Positions 1 through 5,543 of a stretch of 5,543 bases of DNA are shown here, in pieces. The notes under the pieces are model-generated. The model saw only the letters and a program-made list of their open reading frames with translations. It was not told the DNA's origin and did no database searches. This DNA is from JBPOFM01 sp038259855 (GTDB taxonomy: Bacteria; Bacteroidota; Bacteroidia; Flavobacteriales; Flavobacteriaceae), in contig JBBSOJ010000221.1 of assembly GCA_038259855.1 (NCBI GenBank), positions 1 to 5,543 on the forward strand, given 5' to 3'. The position numbers and the translations under genes were made by a program. Position 1 is the first letter of the stretch. Each line of letters starts with the position of its first letter.

Positions 1-68
1 AAATTAAAAACACTACTAGAAGTTTTTTCATTTATGGGTATTTACTCTCAAACTTACTGAAATTAAAC

Positions 69-76
69 TAATTTTG
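69..76 (+). promoter_or_regulatory. Bacteroidota-type -7 promoter element for the ctlX-like gene
   Basis: The bases read TAATTTTG, an exact match to the TAnnTTTG -7 consensus of the Bacteroidota primary sigma factor. Transcription would begin a few bases downstream, near 81-83, leaving a leader of roughly 15-17 bases before the ATG at 98. No clear TTG -33 element lies 17-19 bases upstream, so the promoter is a half match. The TTG at 74-76, in frame with the downstream gene, is part of this motif and so cannot be the translation start if the promoter is real. Confidence 0.55.
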
Positions 77-97
77 CATCTGCAAATTCATAACTAT

Positions 98-1030
98 ATG
101 CATCAGACTACCAATACCATTTTAATGATCCGTCCTATTAATTTCAGGATGAACGAACAGACTGCGATTAATAATTATTTTCAGGAAGATATCGATATCA
201 AGAATTCTGATATCAATGCAAAGGCACAAGCTGAATTTGATGCTTTTGTCGATAAGTTGAGAGCTGTTGGTGTCACAGTCATTGTAGTGGAAGATGATGT
301 TTTAATGGATACGCCAGATTCTATTTTCCCAAATAATTGGGTGAGCTTTCATGCCAATGGTGATGTGGCCATCTATCCGATGTTTGCAGAAAACAGACGT
401 AAAGAACGTAGAGATGAAATTTTCATGCGCTTGGAGGCCGAAGGATATAAAATTGAAAACATTGTAGACTATACAAGTGCGGAAAATGAAGGGTTTTATC
501 TGGAAGGCACTGGAAGTATTTTAATGGACCGAAAAAATGATAAAGCGTATTGTGCCTTGTCACCAAGGGCTGATGAAGAATTATTCATTGAGTTTTGTGA
601 AGATTTTGATTATTTCCCAGTTGTCTTTACCGCCAACCAAACGGTTAACGGTGAGCGATTGCCCATTTATCATACTAATGTAATGATGTGTCTTGGGGAA
701 AATTTCGCCGTAATTTGTGCTGACACTATTGATGATAAGAAAGAACGAAAAAATGTTCTTAAACATCTTAAAAGTGATCAAAAGGAAATAATTTTTATCA
801 CTGAAGCTCAAATGAATCAATTTGCAGGAAATATGCTCCAAGTGAAAGGGTCCAACGATGAACGTTTTCTAGTGATGAGCCAATCAGCTCACAATAGTTT
901 AACAGCATCTCAAATTGCCCAAATTGAAAAGCATAATAAGATTGTGTCAAGTTCTTTAGAAACTATTGAAACTTGTGGAGGTGGCAGCGCCCGTTGCATG
1001 ATGGCTGAAGTGTTCTTGCCAAAATCTTAA
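98..1030 (+). CDS. ctlX: CtlX-type citrulline/arginine-related hydrolase (guanidine-modifying superfamily)
   Basis: This 310-residue protein belongs to the amidinotransferase / arginine-deiminase / DDAH fold, whose members attack guanidino or ureido groups of arginine-like substrates through a cysteine thioester-type intermediate. It most resembles the group annotated as citrulline utilization hydrolase CtlX or arginine-deiminase-related protein. Visible landmarks, numbered from the ATG at 98, are the N-terminal ILMIRPINFRMN, PDSIFPNNW near 73-81 (Asp74), LEGTGS near 135-140 (Glu136), the HTNVMMCLG histidine His192, and the C-terminal CGGGSARCM with the presumed nucleophile Cys293. The catalytic set therefore looks complete. 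It has no signal peptide, so it is probably cytoplasmic. The frame stays open back to a TTG at 74, but that codon lies inside the promoter, and family proteins start shortly before the ILMIRP motif, so I chose 98. It is probably monocistronic, convergent with the kinase gene. The family is secure; the exact substrate (citrulline, arginine or a methylated form) is not shown by the sequence. Confidence 0.88.
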   Translation: MHQTTNTILMIRPINFRMNEQTAINNYFQEDIDIKNSDINAKAQAEFDAFVDKLRAVGVTVIVVEDDVLMDTPDSIFPNNWVSFHANGDVAIYPMFAENRRKERRDEIFMRLEAEGYKIENIVDYTSAENEGFYLEGTGSILMDRKNDKAYCALSPRADEELFIEFCEDFDYFPVVFTANQTVNGERLPIYHTNVMMCLGENFAVICADTIDDKKERKNVLKHLKSDQKEIIFITEAQMNQFAGNMLQVKGSNDERFLVMSQSAHNSLTASQIAQIEKHNKIVSSSLETIETCGGGSARCMMAEVFLPKS

Positions 1031-1140
1031 GGATTTATTTTTAATTGGATTGTCTACTCTGTGATGCAGAAATTAGGCGATTTAGCTGGCTTTATCTATT
1101 GGTCACGGCTAGGCATTCAGTATTTGTCAATTGATAAAAA

Positions 1141-1180
1141 CCAAGCTTCTCATTAAACAATTAGTGTGACTGAAGCTCAT
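1141..1180 (-). terminator. Probable intrinsic terminator of the histidine kinase gene
   Basis: Read on the minus strand, this element begins about ten bases past the kinase stop codon. AGCTTC (1177-1172) pairs with GAAGCT (1149-1144). The stem continues with TCA/TGA after a two-base AG bulge, and a weaker TAA/TTA pairing closes the loop. G and a run of five T residues (1140-1136 on the minus strand) follow after a short GG spacer. The order of stop, hairpin and T-tract fits a rho-independent terminator. The stem is imperfect and the T-tract is short. On the plus strand no T-run follows, so it would serve the kinase gene better than the convergent ctlX-like gene. Confidence 0.5.
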
Positions 1181-1186
1181 CTTAAA

Positions 1187-3244
1187 TTAAGCAATTGGCT
1201 GTGCTTTAGGTAATTCGACATAGAACTTGCTTCCGACATGTTCAGTGCTTTCAACCCAAATTTTGCCGCCATTAAGCTCCACCAATTCTTTGCAAATCGT
1301 TAAGCCAAGACCGGTGCCTTTTTCGTTTTTAGTTCCTACGGTTGTGAAATTGTTGCCTTTAAAGATTTTGTTGAGACTCTCTTTTGACATTCCGACGCCA
1401 GTATCCTCAACACAGATTACGGAACGTTCGTTCTGATTTTTATTCGAGATTGTAATGATGTCGCCAACTTTACTGAACTTAACGGCGTTAGTTATCAAAT
1501 TTTGAATGACAATCTCGATCATGCTTTTATCAGCAAATATAAAATCCCGTTGTGTTTCATCAATCAATACGATGCGCTTTTGTTCCAATTTAGCGTCGAC
1601 CAATCGTATTTTATTATGAAATACTTCCTGTATATTAAATAATTCAGGGTTTGGCTCTAAATTTTGCATTTGTGATTTGGACCAATTCAATAAATTATAA
1701 AGCAGAAGCGACGCATTATTGGCGTTTTCACTTAATTCAGGAATCAATTCGTTGAATTCTTCTTTGGATATGCTATCTTCTTTCAGCAAATCCAAAAACC
1801 CTTTAATTGAAGAAATGGAATCTTTTAGATCATGCGACACAATTGAAAACAAGCGGTCTTTAGCTTTGTTGACTTCTTCAAGATGGGCTGATTGTTCGAG
1901 GATGGCATCATTTTGAAGTTGAATCTGCTTGTTTTTTTCGCGCAGTTCCTCATTAAATTTAATGGTATTTTTTCGCTTGAGATAAATAAGCAACAGAATG
2001 GTCAATACCGTAACAAACGCTGCAATCAATATATAAGAAATTGTTTTGAGTTTTTTTACTTCATCGTCGTTGGCACTATTTTCTAAAGTTAATTTTGAGT
2101 CTTCTGAATTTTCGGTGCCTAAAGTGCTGAAATTATCAAAAATAGAATCTGTAGTTGACGACTGAATTCTAATTTTTTGACGCTCTAATTCATTTTTTAG
2201 AGAATAATATTGTCGTTGCCATTGAAAGGCACTTTGATACTTATTTTGGGTCGAATCCAAAGTCACAAGTAATTTGAGATTTCTTAAAACTTCGTTTTTA
2301 TCAGATGACGTTTCTGCTAATTTTCGCGCTTCAAGGATTTGAGATTCTGCCAGTTTTGTTTTGTTTAGTTGTAAATTGAGATTGCCAATAGAGTTCAAAG
2401 ATCGCAAGGTGCCGTCTTTGTTATCAATCGATCTGTTATAGCTTAAGCCTTCATTTAAATAGTCCGATGCTTTCTCATATTCCTTAAAATTGAGATATTG
2501 ATCTCCAATACGAGGCAAAATTTCTCCTCTTAAGGCGGTATCTTTTTTAGGATCTAAAAGCGTCAATACTTTGGTGTAGTATTCAATTGCTTTTCGATGC
2601 TCTTTTCTTAAAGCATATAGTAATGCAATATTTTTATTGGAAAGTTTCATCCCAGAACTGTCCTTCAATTGTTCACGAACATCAAGAGCTTTGATGTTGA
2701 ATTCCAAAGCTTTATCTGTTTGTTGCGTTCTGTAATATGCTTCTGCTAGATTGTTGTAGGCAAGACCCAATTCTTTACGGAGATTCTTATCTTCAAAAAT
2801 TTTGATGGCTGATAGTGAATATTCCAATCCTGCCTTATAATTCCCGCGACTAATTTCCAAAAGCCCGATTCTATTATTTATTTTGGCTAGTCCAAGGACA
2901 TCATTCACTTCACGAAAATACGTTCTGGATTTGGAAAAATTATCAATCGCATTATGATAATCATTTTTGTCGGCATAGATCAAGGCTTTGTAATAATTGA
3001 CTTCTGCCAAGCCTCTATTGTAATTGAGTGACTTGGATAATTGTTCTGTTTCTTGAATGAACAATAACGCTCTTTTGGAGTCTTGAGCATTATAAAGTGC
3101 CTGTATAAGATTTATGGATGTATCAACTTTTGTAGTGTCTTGTTTTTGATAGGCTAAATTTAGGATGAGACTGTCCATCTCATTGGTTTGTGAAAAACCA
3201 ACAAGTAGAGAGAATAAAGCAGCCAATGTTATTAACTGTTTCAT
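1187..3244 (-). CDS. TPR-repeat transmembrane sensor histidine kinase
   Basis: This 685-residue sensor kinase should autophosphorylate a histidine in response to a signal sensed outside the cytoplasmic membrane and pass the phosphate to a response regulator. The domains in order are: a signal peptide (1 to about 19, ending GFSQ); about seven helical TPR repeats from about 78 to 350; a linker rich in Ser, Thr, Asp and Asn (about 362-398); one membrane helix (about 402-422) followed by basic KRK; a coiled coil (about 425-465); a HisKA dimerisation domain with His471 in FSIVSHDLKD; and a HATPase_c domain. The ATP-binding motifs are intact: N-box NLITN (Asn586), G1 DTGVG (614-618) and G2 GTGLGL (643-648). 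The protein ends soon after, with no receiver or DNA-binding domain, and no response regulator gene lies in the window, so its partner is probably encoded elsewhere. In the H-box the Pro common after SHDL(R/K) is replaced: it reads KDSISSI. The ATG at 3244 is chosen because it directly precedes the signal peptide. No convincing promoter was found. TPR kinases of this build are common in flavobacteria; the ligand cannot be inferred. Confidence 0.93.
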   Translation of the reverse strand: MKQLITLAALFSLLVGFSQTNEMDSLILNLAYQKQDTTKVDTSINLIQALYNAQDSKRALLFIQETEQLSKSLNYNRGLAEVNYYKALIYADKNDYHNAIDNFSKSRTYFREVNDVLGLAKINNRIGLLEISRGNYKAGLEYSLSAIKIFEDKNLRKELGLAYNNLAEAYYRTQQTDKALEFNIKALDVREQLKDSSGMKLSNKNIALLYALRKEHRKAIEYYTKVLTLLDPKKDTALRGEILPRIGDQYLNFKEYEKASDYLNEGLSYNRSIDNKDGTLRSLNSIGNLNLQLNKTKLAESQILEARKLAETSSDKNEVLRNLKLLVTLDSTQNKYQSAFQWQRQYYSLKNELERQKIRIQSSTTDSIFDNFSTLGTENSEDSKLTLENSANDDEVKKLKTISYILIAAFVTVLTILLLIYLKRKNTIKFNEELREKNKQIQLQNDAILEQSAHLEEVNKAKDRLFSIVSHDLKDSISSIKGFLDLLKEDSISKEEFNELIPELSENANNASLLLYNLLNWSKSQMQNLEPNPELFNIQEVFHNKIRLVDAKLEQKRIVLIDETQRDFIFADKSMIEIVIQNLITNAVKFSKVGDIITISNKNQNERSVICVEDTGVGMSKESLNKIFKGNNFTTVGTKNEKGTGLGLTICKELVELNGGKIWVESTEHVGSKFYVELPKAQPIA

Positions 3245-3490
3245 CTCGTAAGACTAACATTAAAAATTGCAATGTCTATGTGATGTAAACTTGCCTTGAG
3301 GGAGAGGAAAATTAAGTACACAAAATACAATAACAATACTGTTAAAGAGTATTCCTCTAGTATCATCAATATTTGGGACTTTTATTAATAGCATTTCAAA
3401 AGTGTACAAAACTCATTGATAAATCTAATTTTCAGGTCTTAATGCTTATTTATTAGTTGAAATGAGTGACAAAAAATAAACGAAAATAGA

Positions 3491-3518
3491 GTTATCGACG
3501 AACGGTCTATATCATGGA
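3491..3518. repeat. Imperfect direct repeat, copy A
   Basis: On the plus strand this copy reads GTTATCGACGAACGG followed directly by TCTATAT and CATGGA. It matches copy B (3529-3560) in the TTATCG, GAACGG and TCTATAT blocks and in the closing ATGGA, in the same order. It differs at the two bases between TTATCG and GAACGG, lacks a six-base ATTGGT insertion, and has extra bases before ATGGA. The family of the repeat is not recognised. Confidence 0.5.
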
Positions 3519-3528
3519 AAAAAAACAC

Positions 3529-3560
3529 GTTTATCGTTGAACGGATTGGTTCTATATGGA
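3529..3560. repeat. Imperfect direct repeat, copy B
   Basis: On the plus strand this copy reads GTTTATCGTTGAACGG, then ATTGGT, then TCTATATGGA. It shares its TTATCG, GAACGG and TCTATAT blocks with copy A, which begins 38 bases earlier. CGTTGAACG inside it is a small inverted repeat (CGTT/AACG around one base) that copy A has lost. The stretch between the copies is a run of A residues (3518-3525) ending in CAC. It could be a dispersed intergenic repeat, a regulator binding site or a chance similarity. Confidence 0.5.
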
Positions 3561-3774
3561 TGGTTCCAATTCAGCAATTTAAATGTCGCTGATACTATCT
3601 TCTCGGTGAATATTAATCAATGTAACGAAAAGCCCATAATTTTACAGTGTGTACCTGCTTTACTTGCGAATCCTTTGAGGTATCATTTTAAGCTCCTAAT
3701 TATGATCGGGAGTAATGATCCATTGCTTTGAAAAATATGTCTGTAGAATATGGCTGTGTGCTAGAAAATTCGAT

Positions 3775-3811
3775 ATTTATGGTCTCATTACTATCATAAA
3801 TAGAGACTTTT
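3775..3811 (+). other. Two interleaved, mutually exclusive hairpins, one with a short T-tract
   Basis: ATTTATG (3775-3781) is complementary to CATAAAT (3795-3801). GTCTC (3782-3786), lying in that loop, is complementary to GAGAC (3803-3807), which is followed by TTTT (3808-3811). Because the connecting segments are 0 and 1 base long, both stems are unlikely to form together. If transcribed on the plus strand, the second stem would look like a weak terminator and the first like its competitor. No promoter upstream of it was recognised, and the stems are short and AT-rich, so this may be chance. Confidence 0.2.
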
Positions 3812-3873
3812 AGAATGACTATGTATCCTGATGTTTACAAAATGTACGACTGACTGAATGTGAAATCAATTCT

Positions 3874-3901
3874 TTGAACTATGATAAAAAAACTATCTTT
3901 G
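3874..3901 (+). promoter_or_regulatory. Bacteroidota-type promoter for argS
   Basis: A TTG -33 element (3874-3876) is followed after 17 bases by TATCTTTG (3894-3901), an exact match to the TAnnTTTG -7 consensus. Both elements and the spacing fit the primary sigma factor promoter of Bacteroidota. Transcription should begin near 3906-3908, giving a short leader of about 16-18 bases before the argS ATG. That leader is too short to hold a T-box or riboswitch, so from this promoter argS looks constitutively expressed. Confidence 0.75.
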
Positions 3902-3923
3902 CAAGCTTAAAACTATCAAGCAA

Positions 3924-5543
3924 ATGACTCTGCAAGAATCCTTATCAGCCCATATAAAATCAGCCATTGTATCCTTATTCAACGTTGAGGTAACTTCCTT
4001 TGAATTTCAAGCAACACGCAAAGAATTTGCAGGTGATGTTACCTTGGTGGTTTTTCCACTTTTAAAATTATTAAAAGGAAATCCGGCCAGTATCGGGGAG
4101 CAGATTGGTGATTATTTGGTTACTAATGTCTCAAATGTAAAAGCGACGAATGTTGTAAAGGGTTTTTTGAATATTGAAATCAGTGACTCATATTATATTG
4201 AAAGTTTTGATACCATCAAAAATGAGGACACGTTTGGTTTTGTAGCACCAAGTATAGAAAACAAGGCCGTTTTAGTGGAATATTCCTCTCCGAACACCAA
4301 CAAGCCCTTGCATTTAGGTCATATTCGAAATAATTTATTGGGTTATAGTGTGGCGGAGATTTTGAAAGCCGCTGGGAAAAAAGTTTATAAAACCCAAATC
4401 ATCAACGATCGAGGTATTCATATTAGCAAGAGCATGCTGGCTTGGGAGAAGTTTGGCGAAGGCCAAACGCCAGAATCGACTGGTCTTAAAGGTGATAAGT
4501 TGGTCGGTAATTATTATGTAAAATTTGATCAAGAATATAAAAAAGAAATACAAGATCTCATTTCAAAAGGCCATTCTGAAGAGGACGCAAAAAGACAAGC
4601 GCCTATGATGTTGGATGCTCAACAAATGCTTTTAAAATGGGAAGCAGGCGATGAGGAAACGGTAGCACTTTGGGAAAAAATGAACGGTTGGGTTTATAAA
4701 GGTTTTGCAGAAACTTACGATAATTTGGGAGTTGATTTTGATAAACTTTACTATGAAAGCCAAACGTATTTATTGGGTAAGGAGTTTATTGCGGAAGGGT
4801 TAAAAACTGGTGTTTTTTATAAAAAGGAAGATGGTTCTGTTTGGTGCGATCTCACTCCAGATGGTTTAGACGAGAAGATTGTGTTGCGTAGTGATGGAAC
4901 TGCGGTTTACATGACTCAAGACATAGGTACAGCAATTCAGCGTGCCAAAGATTTTCCAGATGTTGGAGGCATGGTATATACTGTTGGCAATGAGCAGGAA
5001 TATCATTTTAAAGTATTGTTTCTAATTATCCAAAAACTTGGTTTCGATTGGGCCAAAAATTTGTATCATTTAAGTTATGGGATGGTTGATTTGCCTTCCG
5101 GGAAAATGAAAAGTCGAGAAGGCACTGTAGTTGATGCGGATGATCTTATTGTTGAAATGGCTGTGACAGCCGGTGAGATTTCAGAAGAACTAGGGAAACT
5201 TGAAGGGTATTCACAGAATGAAAAACAAGAGCTGTATAAATCCATCGGACTTGGAGCCTTAAAATATTATATTTTAAAAGTAGATCCTAGAAAGCGAATT
5301 TTATTTGATCCAAAGGAATCCATCGATTTTCAAGGAAATACAGGTCCATTTATTCAATATACTTATGCGCGTATTCAATCTATACTTCGCAAGGCCAATC
5401 TTGTTGATGCTGAAGAAACAAATTCAAAGGAATTCGTGCTGCATGAGAAAGAAAAGGCGCTCGTAAAACAAATTATGTTATTTCCTGAAGTCATTCAAAA
5501 TGCCGCTGATAATTACAGTCCAGCCCTGATTGCGAATTATACA
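3924..5543 (+). CDS. argS: Arginyl-tRNA synthetase, 3' end cut by the window
   Basis: This class I synthetase activates arginine with ATP and loads it onto tRNA-Arg in the cytoplasm; it is normally essential. The 540 codons in the window run without a stop to the last base, and the family is usually about 550-600 residues, so roughly the last 50 residues are outside. The domains in order are: the N-terminal ArgRS additional domain that contacts the tRNA (about 1-95, with FAGDVTL at 35-41); the Rossmann catalytic domain from about 115, opening with VEYSSPNTNKPLHLGHIRN, where HLGH (130-133) is the HIGH signature; QIINDRGIH (158-166); and GKMKSREGT (393-401), the KMSKS-loop equivalent. The DALR anticodon-binding domain starts near 472 with NTGPFIQYTYAR and is the truncated part. 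The ATG at 3924 starts the usual short N-terminal helix and lies just downstream of a strong promoter match. There is no Shine-Dalgarno sequence, as expected for Bacteroidota. No frameshift or missing active-site motif was seen. Confidence 0.97.
   Translation, partial: MTLQESLSAHIKSAIVSLFNVEVTSFEFQATRKEFAGDVTLVVFPLLKLLKGNPASIGEQIGDYLVTNVSNVKATNVVKGFLNIEISDSYYIESFDTIKNEDTFGFVAPSIENKAVLVEYSSPNTNKPLHLGHIRNNLLGYSVAEILKAAGKKVYKTQIINDRGIHISKSMLAWEKFGEGQTPESTGLKGDKLVGNYYVKFDQEYKKEIQDLISKGHSEEDAKRQAPMMLDAQQMLLKWEAGDEETVALWEKMNGWVYKGFAETYDNLGVDFDKLYYESQTYLLGKEFIAEGLKTGVFYKKEDGSVWCDLTPDGLDEKIVLRSDGTAVYMTQDIGTAIQRAKDFPDVGGMVYTVGNEQEYHFKVLFLIIQKLGFDWAKNLYHLSYGMVDLPSGKMKSREGTVVDADDLIVEMAVTAGEISEELGKLEGYSQNEKQELYKSIGLGALKYYILKVDPRKRILFDPKESIDFQGNTGPFIQYTYARIQSILRKANLVDAEETNSKEFVLHEKEKALVKQIMLFPEVIQNAADNYSPALIANYT

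Larger units (their letters stand above)
3245..3923. other. Long divergent intergenic region without a convincing gene
   Basis: These 679 bases separate the divergent start codons of the kinase gene and argS. Short open frames exist (for example a TTG-started frame of 64 codons at 3537-3731 on the plus strand), but none has a recognisable domain, a plausible start signal or protein-like composition. The region holds a pair of imperfect direct repeats (3491-3560), a small hairpin TAACA/TGTTA (3331-3344) inside a wider 7-bp inverted repeat (AGAGGAA at 3303-3309, TTCCTCT at 3352-3358), an ACTCATT/AATGAGT inverted repeat (3411-3417 and 3461-3467), interleaved inverted repeats at 3775-3807, and the argS promoter. 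I recognise no tRNA, riboswitch or known small RNA. The AT-rich composition makes short inverted repeats likely by chance. Confidence 0.6.

Noticed and set aside
6..28. Weak AT-rich hairpin AAAAAC-ACT / AGT-TTTTT that could be a terminator of a gene to the left.
   Set aside because: The stem is almost all A-T with one bulge, and the upstream gene is outside the window, so it cannot be told from chance.
188..199. 12-bp perfect palindrome GATATCGATATC.
   Set aside because: It lies inside the ctlX-like coding region and encodes an ordinary Asp-Ile-Asp-Ile stretch, so it looks incidental.
581..841. Minus-strand open frame of 86 codons inside the ctlX-like gene.
   Set aside because: It overlaps a well-supported gene on the other strand and has no recognisable protein features.
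3245..3340. Possible promoter for the kinase gene on the minus strand, such as GTATTTTG near 3320-3327.
   Set aside because: None of the candidates matches TAnnTTTG with correct spacing, and the nearest would leave a leader of about 75 bases, so no promoter is called.
3541..3575. GGTTCCAATTC resembling the T-arm of a tRNA.
   Set aside because: No matching acceptor stem, D-arm or anticodon arm could be found around it.
3537..3731. 64-codon plus-strand open frame starting with TTG.
   Set aside because: No domain, no promoter match at a suitable distance, a non-ATG start inside repeat copy B, and no protein-like features.

Overview
The window looks like chromosomal DNA from a member of the Bacteroidota, most likely the family Flavobacteriaceae. 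The evidence is AT-rich DNA, promoters with the Bacteroidota TAnnTTTG -7 element, no Shine-Dalgarno sequences ahead of the starts, an arginyl-tRNA synthetase with a GKMKSREG-type loop, and a signal peptide ending in GFSQ on a TPR-containing sensor kinase. No mobile element, CRISPR array, tRNA or rRNA was seen.

Layout: (1) bases 98-1030, plus strand, a guanidine-modifying-superfamily hydrolase of the CtlX / arginine-deiminase-related type, with its own promoter. The promoter position decides the start codon. (2) Bases 1031-1186, a short convergent gap with a hairpin plus T-tract that fits a terminator for the minus-strand gene. (3) Bases 1187-3244, minus strand, a 685-residue membrane histidine kinase with about seven extracytoplasmic TPR repeats and no receiver domain or neighbouring response regulator. 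(4) Bases 3245-3923, a long divergent intergenic region (679 bp) with no convincing gene. It holds a pair of imperfect direct repeats, two interleaved inverted repeats and, at its right end, a near-consensus promoter for argS. (5) Bases 3924-5543, plus strand, argS, cut off by the window edge after 540 codons.

The two enzymes share an arginine/citrulline theme: CtlX-type hydrolases act on citrulline or arginine-like substrates, and ArgS charges tRNA with arginine. The kinase sits between them in the opposite orientation, so no operon links the three genes, and a functional link is only a guess. The coding regions look ordinary for a flavobacterium. The least explained part is the 679-bp intergenic region, and I see no strong evidence for a new system there.
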